Positions 15,565-21,738 of a stretch of DNA of 50,293 bases are shown here, piece after piece. The notes beneath the pieces are model-generated. The model searched no databases. It was not told the origin of the DNA and saw only the letters and a list, made by a program, of their open reading frames with translations. The translations under genes and the position numbers were made by a program. Source of the DNA: Candidatus Thiodiazotropha sp. (ex Epidulcina cf. delphinae) (GTDB taxonomy: Bacteria > Pseudomonadota > Gammaproteobacteria > Chromatiales > Chromatiaceae); assembly GCA_025656455.1 (NCBI GenBank), contig JAHXHS010000037.1, positions 1 through 50,293 of the forward strand. The letters run 5' to 3'. How positions within the stretch are numbered: position 1 is the first letter of the stretch; every line of letters starts with the position of its first letter.

Positions 15565-16542
15565 ATGACACTTACTGAACTTCGTTATATGATTGCGGTA
15601 TACCAAGCGCGCAATTTCGGCCGTGCTGCGCGCGCCTGTTTTGTCAGTCAGCCCACGCTCAGCCTAGCCATCAAGAAGCTCGAGGAAGAGTTGGATGTAC
15701 AGTTATTCGAGCGTCGCGCCAATGCCGTCACCATAACGCCCATCGGTAAGCGGATTGTCGAACAGGCGCAATATGCATTGGAGGCGGCGGAGGGTATCAA
15801 GCTGATTGCCCGACAAGGCCAAGACCAATTGGCCGGGCCGGTGCGGACCGGCGCCATTCATACCATAGGCCCCTACCTGTTTCCGAATTTGATTCCACGG
15901 TTGCGTGAAAACGCACTGCAAATGCCACTGATCATAGAGGAAAACTACACTGCGGTGTTGTCGGAGAAACTCAAGCGTGGAGAGCTGGACGTGATCATTA
16001 TTGCTCTGCCTTTCAATGAACAGGGGCTAGTGACGCTACCGCTTTATGAAGAGCCTTTCGTGGTGTTGCTGCCCAGTGAGCATTCACTGAATACGCACAC
16101 AGCCATTGATCCTGATATGCTGGAAGAGGAGAATGTGTTGCTACTGGGCGCAGGCCACTGTTTCCGCGATCATGTCCTTGAGGCATGCCCTGCCTGCCAG
16201 CCCAAGCCAGGGCCGGATGGTGAGTTTGAGTACACGATAGAAGGCACATCGTTGGAAACCATTCGCCATATGGTTGTGTCCGGGCTCGGTATATCCATTC
16301 TGCCCTGTACCGCCGGCGAATCCATTAGTTACTCTAAAGAACGGTTGCTCTCGATTCGCCGTTTTACCGATCCAGCACCCAGGCGTACGGTCGCTCTCGC
16401 CTGGCGCGTATCCTATCCTCGGCCGAAAGTGATCGATGTTATCAATCGTTCCATTCATGAGTGTGATCTTGCGTCCGTCATATTCTGTTCCAGAGCATGT
16501 AAAGGGCAGTCCTTGAGTTCCGACAAACAGCAGAGCGATTAA
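15565..16542 (+). CDS. oxyR: Hydrogen-peroxide-sensing LysR regulator OxyR
   Basis: 325 residues. An N-terminal winged helix-turn-helix (MTLTELRYMIAVYQARNFGR, then AARACFVSQPTLSLAIKKLE) is followed by a LysR effector domain. The redox pair is kept at the same numbering as in E. coli OxyR: Cys199 in LLGAGHCFRDH and Cys208 in VLEACPA, with the downstream signature EGTSLETIRHMVVSGLGISI. In the family, H2O2 oxidises Cys199, a disulfide to Cys208 forms and RNA polymerase is recruited. A C-terminal tail of about 20 residues with an extra Cys (SRACKGQS) exceeds the E. coli length. ATG at 15565 has GGGA upstream. It is divergent from the peroxidase operon, which is its most likely target. Confidence 0.95.
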   Translation: MTLTELRYMIAVYQARNFGRAARACFVSQPTLSLAIKKLEEELDVQLFERRANAVTITPIGKRIVEQAQYALEAAEGIKLIARQGQDQLAGPVRTGAIHTIGPYLFPNLIPRLRENALQMPLIIEENYTAVLSEKLKRGELDVIIIALPFNEQGLVTLPLYEEPFVVLLPSEHSLNTHTAIDPDMLEEENVLLLGAGHCFRDHVLEACPACQPKPGPDGEFEYTIEGTSLETIRHMVVSGLGISILPCTAGESISYSKERLLSIRRFTDPAPRRTVALAWRVSYPRPKVIDVINRSIHECDLASVIFCSRACKGQSLSSDKQQSD

Positions 16543-16913
16543 TTGAAACAATTTACTCAGATACCTGCTCAGATGAGCTGTCTGAACGAACAGCGGATAA
16601 GCGGGGATAACCACTTGTTATTCTGAGTGAGTTTAAGTTACTCTCTTCAGAGGAACACGCCGCACAATCGGCGCGGCCCGCATCACTGACGGACCTTACA
16701 TCCATAATATCTCCAAGGTATATTTCTTGATATATATCATACCTTGCTGACATTTTACCCTATGAGATGACAGCGTGCGCTTTACTCGAAACAGAACAGC
16801 CGATGAACGGGCTGTCGGTAGGCAGCAGAGCGGCCGGTGATTGTCTTTCCTAGTCTTGTTGGAAAGGCATAAAGTGCGAATTTAACGGCATTTTTATTAT
16901 CAGAGACAAACAC
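16543..16913. other. Intergenic region with an AT-rich inverted repeat (16715-16745)
   Basis: No convincing gene. AAGGTAT at 16715-16721 pairs with ATACCTT at 16739-16745, and the centre contains the palindrome GATATATATC (16729-16738). This 31-base dyad lies about 170 bases upstream of the CcoG-like gene and could be an operator or a promoter region. A 66-codon minus-strand frame (16553-16753) crosses it but has no homologue that I recognise. Confidence 0.4.
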
Positions 16914-17897
16914 TTGAATCGGGTACAAAAAAAGAGGTTGGCTTGGCGAAGCGGTTTTTTCTTGCTGTTTATTCTCGCGCCGCCACTGGACATCTTCCGC
17001 TTCGACTTAAACCTGAACCACTTCATACTGTTCGGTTTTCCCTGGACGCTGGGAATGGAGGCCTTTCAGCAGGGCGACATTGGTTCAGAGGAGATGGGCC
17101 TCAATATGCTGCTTCGTTTTTTTCTTCCCCTTGCATCGGTGTTGGTCGCCGGTATCTACATCTCTTGGAAATGGGGGCGTCTCTACTGCGGTTGGCTCTG
17201 CCCGCACTTCTCCGTGGTCGAAATGATCAACGCCTTGATGCGGCGTGCATCCGGAAAGGTCACGATTTGGGACAGAGATCGTTTGCCAGACAGTCAGCTG
17301 GACGGCACCCATATTGAACCGGAACGGAAATGGTGGGGGGTAACCATCGTTGCCGTACTCTTTTTCTCTTTCCTCTGGGCCGTGGCGCTGTTGACCTATC
17401 TGCTGCCCCCAAAAGAGATCTACGGTAATCTCTTTGGTGCCAGCCTGACGCGAAATCAATTCATCTTTATCAGCGTGGGGACGATCCTTCTGACGATAGA
17501 ATTCACCTTTGCCCGTCATCTTTTCTGTCGTTTCGGTTGTGCGCTGGGCCTTTTTCAGAGCCTGGTCTGGATGGGGAATAAAAAGGCCATGGTGGTTGCT
17601 TATGATCGCAAGCGGGCAAAGGCGTGTATTGCGTGTGACAATTCCTGTGAACACGCCTGCCCGGTGCGCTTGAAACCGCGCAGTATTAAACGCCGGATGT
17701 TTACCTGTACCCAATGCATGCAGTGCATCGAGGCATGTGAGGATGTTCAGCGCAATGCCTCTGGTCTGCCCTTGCTTAAGATGCTGGAAGATCAGTGTGC
17801 GCTCGATGTTTCCGAGCGTGATTTCGGTTACAAGCCGGATGTGCCGAATGGGTGCTTTGCGCTCGAGAACAGGGATAAGAAAAAGTGCTGTCACTGA
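16914..17897 (+). CDS. CcoG/NapH-like membrane protein with 4Fe-4S clusters
   Basis: 327 residues. About five transmembrane helices (near residues 11-30, 64-84, 140-163, 182-200 and around 205-220) carry two CxxxCP-type motifs at the membrane face, RLYCGWLCPHFSV and LFCRFGCALG. A ferredoxin-like tail has CIACDNSCEHACPVRLKP and CTQCMQCIEACEDVQ, enough for two [4Fe-4S] clusters. This matches the core of CcoG/RdxA (copper delivery to cbb3 oxidase) and NapH-type quinol oxidases. The C-terminal Ig-like domain of true CcoG is absent, so a more general electron-transfer role is possible. The start is TTG at 16914; the next candidates would cut into the first basic segment. No cco or nap genes are adjacent. 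Confidence 0.83.
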   Translation: MNRVQKKRLAWRSGFFLLFILAPPLDIFRFDLNLNHFILFGFPWTLGMEAFQQGDIGSEEMGLNMLLRFFLPLASVLVAGIYISWKWGRLYCGWLCPHFSVVEMINALMRRASGKVTIWDRDRLPDSQLDGTHIEPERKWWGVTIVAVLFFSFLWAVALLTYLLPPKEIYGNLFGASLTRNQFIFISVGTILLTIEFTFARHLFCRFGCALGLFQSLVWMGNKKAMVVAYDRKRAKACIACDNSCEHACPVRLKPRSIKRRMFTCTQCMQCIEACEDVQRNASGLPLLKMLEDQCALDVSERDFGYKPDVPNGCFALENRDKKKCCH

Positions 17898-17937
17898 GCA
17901 TGCTTGAATAGGTCAAATATGGCGGGCCTCCCTTCGG

Positions 17938-18035
17938 GCGAGACGCTAAGCCGTCATCTGCGTTGTTGCGTGGCTTGGAAAGGGCGCGCCATTCCCGGCG
18001 CAACGCGCCTAGCAGCTAACGGCTTAGCGTCTCGC
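17938..18035. repeat. Inverted-repeat element with perfect 17-bp arms
   Basis: GCGAGACGCTAAGCCGT at 17938-17954 is the exact reverse complement of 18019-18035, enclosing 64 bases that contain further dyads (GGGCGCGCC; GCGTTGTTGCG against CGCAACGCG). It lies 40 bases downstream of the CcoG-like gene. The structure fits a MITE-like or REP-type element and could also fold as a transcription terminator. Other copies were not found in this window. Confidence 0.75.
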
Positions 18036-18438
18036 TGATTGGTGCAGTTTATACGTTACACCACACTAGTATCTGGCCAATCCCGTCCCTCAGTACTTGA
18101 TCAGTAAGGATAATCAGGATGCCCATCATTTAAAATCAACTTTAGCGACTCCGCTCATAATTACTGATTTCTCGAAAAACTCATCATCTCAGCTCATATT
18201 TTCTTCAACCCAGCTCAAAATCACACTTCTTATCCCCGGTTAGAAAATCCAGGTGAGGGTGGCCTGATATTTGCCAGTTTGGGTGGGTGTCCTGGTTATT
18301 CCTATTCTTCAAGTTACAGAGTACAAATGAGAATATTCAGTTTTGTTTAAGGTTTCAACACTATACTATGGTTGAAAATCAGGATGTTGAGAATGCGTAC
18401 TACCATTTTTACTATTTTGCAGATAAGGAGTTGGTCTG
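18036..18438. other. AT-rich intergenic region upstream of the cytochrome b gene
   Basis: No gene seen. Composition falls from the GC-rich core level to clearly AT-rich. TTTGGGTGGGTGTCC at 18278-18292 is the exact reverse complement of 19399-19413, so the cytochrome b gene between them is bracketed by 15-base inverted repeats. The sequence just left of it resembles a terminal region of an insertion sequence, but I cannot name one. Confidence 0.5.
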
Positions 18439-19203
18439 ATGAATAGATATACAAACAACATAGAAACATTGATGCACTACCACGCATGGGATCGTGTTGT
18501 CCGAATATTTCATTGGACAAACGTGTTGTGCGTAATTGGTTTGATTGGAGTTGGATTAGTTATTTTTAATGGTAAAACGCTGGGTATTACGACAGACGGA
18601 AAAATCCTTCTGAAAACAATACATGTCTATATTGGGTATCTATTTGTACTTAATCTTGGTTGGAGAATAATCTGGGGATTTTTAGGTAACCGTTATGCAA
18701 GATGGGCCGCAATCCTTCCTTTTGGAGAAACGTATAAAAACTCATTGAGTCTGTTTGTAGAAGGTATAAAAAAGGGTAATTTACCTAATTATTTAGGGCA
18801 TAACCCTATTGCAAGATTGATGGTGACACTACTGTTTTTATTGCTATCTCTACAAGCTGTTACTGGCCTAATGCTTGCTGGAACCGATCTTTATTTTCCT
18901 CCCTTTGGTCATGAGATTGCTGAATGGGTAACCGGCTCCGGGGAAGACCATAGTAAATTAGCTGATCTTAAACCCTATTCAAAAACAAACGTGGATCCAG
19001 ATAGTTATAAGGAGATGCGTGATTTCAGAAAGCCATTTATTACGATACATCTCTATGTTTTCTATATGCTGTTGATCGCAATTCTGCTTCATCTTATTGG
19101 TGTGGTTGTCTCTGAGTTACGTGAGAAATGTGGATTGGTTTCCGCCATGTTCACGGGGAAGAAAGTGTTTCACAAGAAACCAGTTGATCAAATGAGTCAT
19201 TGA
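18439..19203 (+). CDS. Cytochrome b561-type membrane cytochrome (NiFe-hydrogenase-like b subunit family)
   Basis: 254 residues with four or five transmembrane helices. Haem-ligating histidines sit where the family expects them: His in VVRIFHWTNV, in LKTIHVYIGYLFV, in FITIHLYVFYML and in ILLHLIGVVVSEL. After the first helices comes GWRIIWGFLGNRYARW, another family signature. A 45-residue extramembrane loop (after FPPFGHEIAEWV) is longer than usual. Family members pass electrons between quinones and periplasmic cytochromes or dehydrogenases. No partner c-type cytochrome or hydrogenase is adjacent. The gene is markedly more AT-rich than the core genes and is bracketed by inverted repeats, suggesting recent acquisition. 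GGAG lies 8 bases before the ATG. Confidence 0.88.
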   Translation: MNRYTNNIETLMHYHAWDRVVRIFHWTNVLCVIGLIGVGLVIFNGKTLGITTDGKILLKTIHVYIGYLFVLNLGWRIIWGFLGNRYARWAAILPFGETYKNSLSLFVEGIKKGNLPNYLGHNPIARLMVTLLFLLLSLQAVTGLMLAGTDLYFPPFGHEIAEWVTGSGEDHSKLADLKPYSKTNVDPDSYKEMRDFRKPFITIHLYVFYMLLIAILLHLIGVVVSELREKCGLVSAMFTGKKVFHKKPVDQMSH

Positions 19204-19247
19204 TCTCATGTTGCCTTTTGGGGATGACAACAGGTGATAGGTCTAAC

Positions 19248-19410
19248 TTAGACGCCCAGTGCGTCGAGCAAAATCGACAAGAGATTGGAGGAGAATTTCT
19301 CTTTGTCGCCTATCACAAGATATTGCGCCTGACTTGCCTCGGCGATAACGTAAATTATCTTTCGCACATTTGAGACGGCGGTGGTTGAAGCGCTAAACGG
19401 ACACCCACCC
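19248..19410 (-). pseudogene. C-terminal coding remnant, family not recognised
   Basis: Read on minus, the frame ending with TAA at 19248-19250 gives VRKIIYVIAEASQAQYLVIG, then DKEKFSSNLLSILLDALGV. This is an alternating hydrophobic/polar sequence that looks coding. There is no start with a ribosome binding site, and upstream the frame runs straight into a palindromic repeat (19399-19438). I read it as the tail of a gene cut by repeat or mobile-element activity. The protein family is unknown to me. Confidence 0.35.
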
Positions 19411-19438
19411 AAATTTACATAATTTTGAGTGGGTGTCC
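19399..19438. repeat. GGACACCCAC / GTGGGTGTCC palindromic repeat
   Basis: GGACACCCAC (19399-19408) and GTGGGTGTCC (19429-19438) form a 40-base hairpin whose arms remain partly complementary inward (CCAAATT against AATTTTGA). One arm recurs inverted at 18278-18292, and relatives with TAATTTTGAGTGG(A/G)TGTC occur near 35393-35408. The repeat marks the exact point where both the coding remnant at 19248-19410 and the group II intron fragment are cut, so it is probably an insertion-sequence end or a RAYT-type palindrome. Confidence 0.65.
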
Positions 19439-19985
19439 ATACAACATCCCTTCAGGGGGAAGAAGATTCGCTGGAGCGACAAAGCATTGAAGGACTTCAA
19501 GCACCACATTCGTTGCCTGACGAAACGTTCTTGGGGAATCTCCATGCAACGTCGATACCGGGAGCTTCGACTGTATATCCAGGGCTGGATCAACTACTAC
19601 GGTCTTTCCGAATACTACCGGCCCTTACCGAGATTGGATGAATGGATACGGCGACGCATACGGATGTGCTATTTGAAACAATGGTACAAACCGCGAACAC
19701 GTATCCGTAATTTGATCCGACTTGGCACCAGGATACGAACAGCTGCGTGTCTTGGCCTGAGTTACAAGGGGCCTTATCGTTTGGCAAAAACCCTTGCTAC
19801 GCAATCCGGAATGACCAATAAGTGGTTGGCGCAACAGGGGCTCGTCTCTGTACGAGAGCTTTGGATTAAGTTTCACTATGCTTGATGAACCGCCTAGTGC
19901 GCGCTTAACGGAAGTGCCCTTGGGGTAGTCCCGCATGCTAGGGTGGTATGGGGAGGGCGGGTTAGAAACCCGCCCTTACTCGATT
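19439..19985 (+). mobile_element. 5'-truncated group II intron (IIC-like): end of the RT/maturase ORF and 3' ribozyme domains
   Basis: A frame to the TGA at 19883-19885 encodes the last ~148 residues of a group II intron protein. It includes the end of the thumb and maturase domain X (YIQGWINYYGLSEYYRPLPR, then LDEWIRRRIRMCYLKQWYKP). There is no zinc/HNH endonuclease domain, as in class C introns. The catalytic reverse-transcriptase part and the intron 5' end are missing. Downstream, GAACCGCC ... GGTGGT is followed by GGGCGGGTTAGAAACCCGCCC and TTACTCGATT. This is the usual 3' end of bacterial introns (domains V and VI region), with extra sequence inside. The intron cannot splice or move. It lies opposite to two gene cassettes, the orientation known for IIC-attC introns. 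Confidence 0.8.
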
Positions 19986-20006
19986 AGAAGCTTAGCTAAA
20001 TAGATG

Positions 20007-20339
20007 CTAGGCATAGAGCCAATCCAACAGTAAAAAAAATGGGGGCGCTGTTACAATTAAATACAATGCTACTCCTAATAGACTCCGATTGCGGATTATA
20101 AATGAACGAGTATAGCTACTCCTTTCAATTTTCCACTCTATTCGCTCTAAACTTGTTTTATCTTTTGGGTAAATCATCCATCCTAGCAGGAATGCGCTAA
20201 GAAGATATAACACTGTTAATAAAGGCGCTATAATGGACAAATAGTTTAAGTATGCTTGAATTGATAAACTCACAAAGAACACAGCAACTACTGCTCCAAC
20301 CATAAATCCTATCCAATCTGTTTTTTTTGCTCCTTTCAT
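20007..20339 (-). CDS. Cassette-borne small membrane protein (three helices)
   Basis: 110 residues, AT-rich, with a lysine start (MKGAKKTDW) and three predicted transmembrane helices (about 10-31, 33-57 and 88-109) joined by a basic loop (KDKTSLERIEWKIERSSYTR). No family recognised. The ATG lies 22 bases from the attC site at 20362-20440 with no promoter in between, the arrangement of a second gene cassette. Its own 3' end, TAG then TTTAGCTAAGC, runs into the group II intron fragment where its attC should be. Integron cassettes often encode unknown small membrane proteins of this kind. Confidence 0.6.
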   Translation of the reverse strand: MKGAKKTDWIGFMVGAVVAVFFVSLSIQAYLNYLSIIAPLLTVLYLLSAFLLGWMIYPKDKTSLERIEWKIERSSYTRSFIIRNRSLLGVALYLIVTAPPFFLLLDWLYA

Positions 20340-20361
20340 AGCAATTTCTTTTGTCAGAACT

Positions 20362-20440
20362 TCTAACGATTGAGTTTTGGGGCGGCCAGCATTAGCCAGA
20401 CGTCCCAGCCCCGAAGGGGCGACAAGAACGACTTGTTAGC
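20362..20440 (-). other. Integron attC recombination site (79 bases)
   Basis: On the minus strand the site begins GCTAACAAGTCGTTCTTG and ends AAAACTCAATCGTTAGA. These correspond to the outer arms of the classic aadA-type attC, which begins TCTAACAATTCGTTCAAG and ends AACTCAAGCGTTAGA. The outer core sites (GCTAAC and GTTAGA) are in inverted orientation. Between them lie imperfect arms and a GCCCCTTCGGGGC hairpin. The TAA stop of the upstream gene (20436-20438) is built into the first core site, a hallmark of gene cassettes. No integrase gene or attI is visible in the window. Confidence 0.82.
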
Positions 20441-20699
20441 TGTTTTTGTCATATCTTTGATTTGGGTACAAGTGCCAGTTTCTTATTATTATCCATAGCA
20501 TCAAAATTCCCGCTAAAATAAATCCAATGCCTAAATATAGAGCAGAGTCACCAGTTATGACTAAACGTGATCCTGCCTCTGGTGTAAACTTGAAGACCCG
20601 ATTAAATATTCCATATCCTCCATAAATAATTAGTGACACACTAAATCCTATAGAAACGATTCTCATCAGTAGTTGTTCAGTAGTTAATTTACTTCGCAT
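20436..20699 (-). CDS. Cassette-borne small membrane protein (two helices)
   Basis: 87 residues, AT-rich. Two hydrophobic helices (about residues 10-32 and 51-72) flank a polar loop (NRVFKFTPEAGSRLVITGD), and the tail is basic (NWHLYPNQRYDKNS). I do not recognise the family. Its stop codon lies inside the attC core site at 20435-20440, so the gene and its attC together form a typical integron cassette. On the upstream side (20723-20743) is an 8-bp hairpin, AACGAGAC/GTCTCGTT, that may be a damaged recombination site or a terminator. Expression probably depends on an outside promoter. Confidence 0.62.
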   Translation of the reverse strand: MRSKLTTEQLLMRIVSIGFSVSLIIYGGYGIFNRVFKFTPEAGSRLVITGDSALYLGIGFILAGILMLWIIIRNWHLYPNQRYDKNS

Positions 20700-20757
20700 A
20701 TGATGCAGCTAGCAGTGATATTAACGAGACCCCCTGTCTCGTTATGCATTTTTATGC

Positions 20758-20871
20758 TTATATCACCCCTCGCTCAGCAAGGCTGACAAAGCCTCCACCT
20801 CCGATAACGATGGCATCTCTAAGCTCGATATTCAGAACGGCGCCCTTTTCCTTCAATTGTTTCGCTAAACG
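20758..20871 (-). pseudogene. C-terminal fragment of a RadC-family (MPN/JAB) protein
   Basis: The frame ending with TAA at 20758-20760 reads RLAKQLKEKGAVLNIELRDA, then IVIGGGGFVSLAERGVI. This matches the last ~38 residues of RadC proteins, which read L-T-x-x-L-x-x-A-x-x-L-x-I-x-L-x-D-H-I-I-x-G followed by x-x-SLxERG. A TAG directly precedes the fragment, and the metal-binding HxHxSGxxxPSxxD motif is absent, so it is a dead remnant. RadC genes are frequent on genomic islands, which suits this location between cassette DNA and a toxin-antitoxin pair. Confidence 0.6.
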
Positions 20872-20907
20872 CTAAATAAGCACTGATCGGTCAGGGGTTG
20901 TATAACG

Positions 20908-21246
20908 TCAAGGCTTACCGATCAAGGCAGTCGCCTTCCTACGGACTTCGGATAGCTCCGCAGGCGAAATCTTGCCCTTGCGTGTCGCCTTGCGCACCAT
21001 CCAATCCAGGCTTTTCACCTGGTCAGCGAGGACTGCACTCGGTTTGTTGCTGGCAATGACGACTTCGAAAGGGTAGCCCTTGAGTTGTGTTGTCATCGGA
21101 CAGCACAGCATTAAGCCGGTACGGCCGTTGTACATGGCCGGACTCAGTACGACAGCCGGGCGATGCCTGGCCTGTCCGTGGCCAACCTGCGGATCGAAGT
21201 GCAGCCAGACAATATCACCAGCGTCAGGCACATAACGCTTCGCCAC
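20908..21246 (-). CDS. mazF: MazF-family endoribonuclease toxin
   Basis: 112 residues of the PemK/MazF fold. MazF toxins cleave single-stranded mRNA at short motifs and stop growth when the antitoxin is lost. Family features are the opening PDAGDIVWLHFDPQ, the catalytic-arginine block GHGQARHRPAVVLSP, LMLCCPMTTQ (threonine of the active site) and VLADQVKSLDW. It starts 3 bases after the mazE stop, so the two are translationally coupled. Its C-terminus ends with VRRKATALIG, as in ChpB-type members. The pair lies between mobile-element debris and gspD and may have arrived with the cassette island. Confidence 0.93.
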   Translation of the reverse strand: MAKRYVPDAGDIVWLHFDPQVGHGQARHRPAVVLSPAMYNGRTGLMLCCPMTTQLKGYPFEVVIASNKPSAVLADQVKSLDWMVRKATRKGKISPAELSEVRRKATALIGKP

Positions 21247-21249
21247 TAT

Positions 21250-21492
21250 TTAGAACGTTTCTTTACCGACTGCCGAACCGAAGCTCACTTCGGCATGCAG
21301 ATTGTCCTGCGTAATGCCGGAAACGAGCGTTTCCAGGTCATAGTCCTCTTGGCGCACCGGCTCGATTACGATGCGGCCGTCCTCCTCTCTCACATCCACC
21401 GGCGTATCCAGGTGCAACTTGGCCGCATGCATGATCGCGGCCGGGATTCGTACCGAGGCGCTATTTCCCCACTTTTTTACGATAACTCGCAT
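21250..21492 (-). CDS. mazE: MazE-family antitoxin (AbrB-like)
   Basis: 80 residues. The N-terminal swapped-hairpin DNA-binding domain is evident (VIVKKWGNSASVRIPAAIMHAA). The acidic C-terminal tail (EDYDLETLVSGI region) is the usual toxin-wrapping part. It is expected to neutralise the MazF encoded 3 bases downstream and to repress the operon. A GTATC-N9-GATAC dyad lies 22 bases upstream of its start codon, next to a TATAGT/TATACT promoter box. The ATG at 21492 is preceded by GAGAGAT. Confidence 0.93.
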   Translation of the reverse strand: MRVIVKKWGNSASVRIPAAIMHAAKLHLDTPVDVREEDGRIVIEPVRQEDYDLETLVSGITQDNLHAEVSFGSAVGKETF

Positions 21493-21513
21493 ATCAATCT
21501 CTCATGTCGGGAT

Positions 21514-21532
21514 GTATCTTCAATGTAGATAC
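21514..21532 (-). promoter_or_regulatory. Candidate MazE operator upstream of mazEF
   Basis: GTATC (21514-21518) and GATAC (21528-21532) form a dyad with a 9-base spacer, 21 to 40 bases ahead of the mazE ATG and beside AAAGTATAGT, which could supply a -10 box. AbrB-type antitoxins usually bind such dyads in their own promoter. Short arms make this a modest call. Confidence 0.35.
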
Positions 21533-21738
21533 TATACTTTAGGCCCACGAATGTTGCAGCATTGTTGATACCGTTGCGGGAACAGCATGAAAGGACGGAA
21601 CAGTTTAGCTCAGATATTTCCCCGGGAATGTGATGATCATGCCGAGAACGGTGCGAGGGCGCGTTCAGCGTTGAGCGGTATTATCCGGCCGTCCGAGCAA
21701 GGCATTTAGTCACCGAAGGCCGGATCAAAGCATGCTGT

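Noticed and set aside
16553..16753. 66-codon minus frame upstream of the CcoG-like gene
   Set aside because: Weak binding site, unrecognised low-complexity serine-rich sequence, crosses a probable operator dyad; not convincing enough to call.
20723..20743. AACGAGAC/GTCTCGTT hairpin followed by GTTATGC, considered as another attC or attI
   Set aside because: Only 21 bases with a 5-base loop; lacks the two pairs of core sites needed for attC. Left as a hairpin mentioned under the neighbouring cassette.
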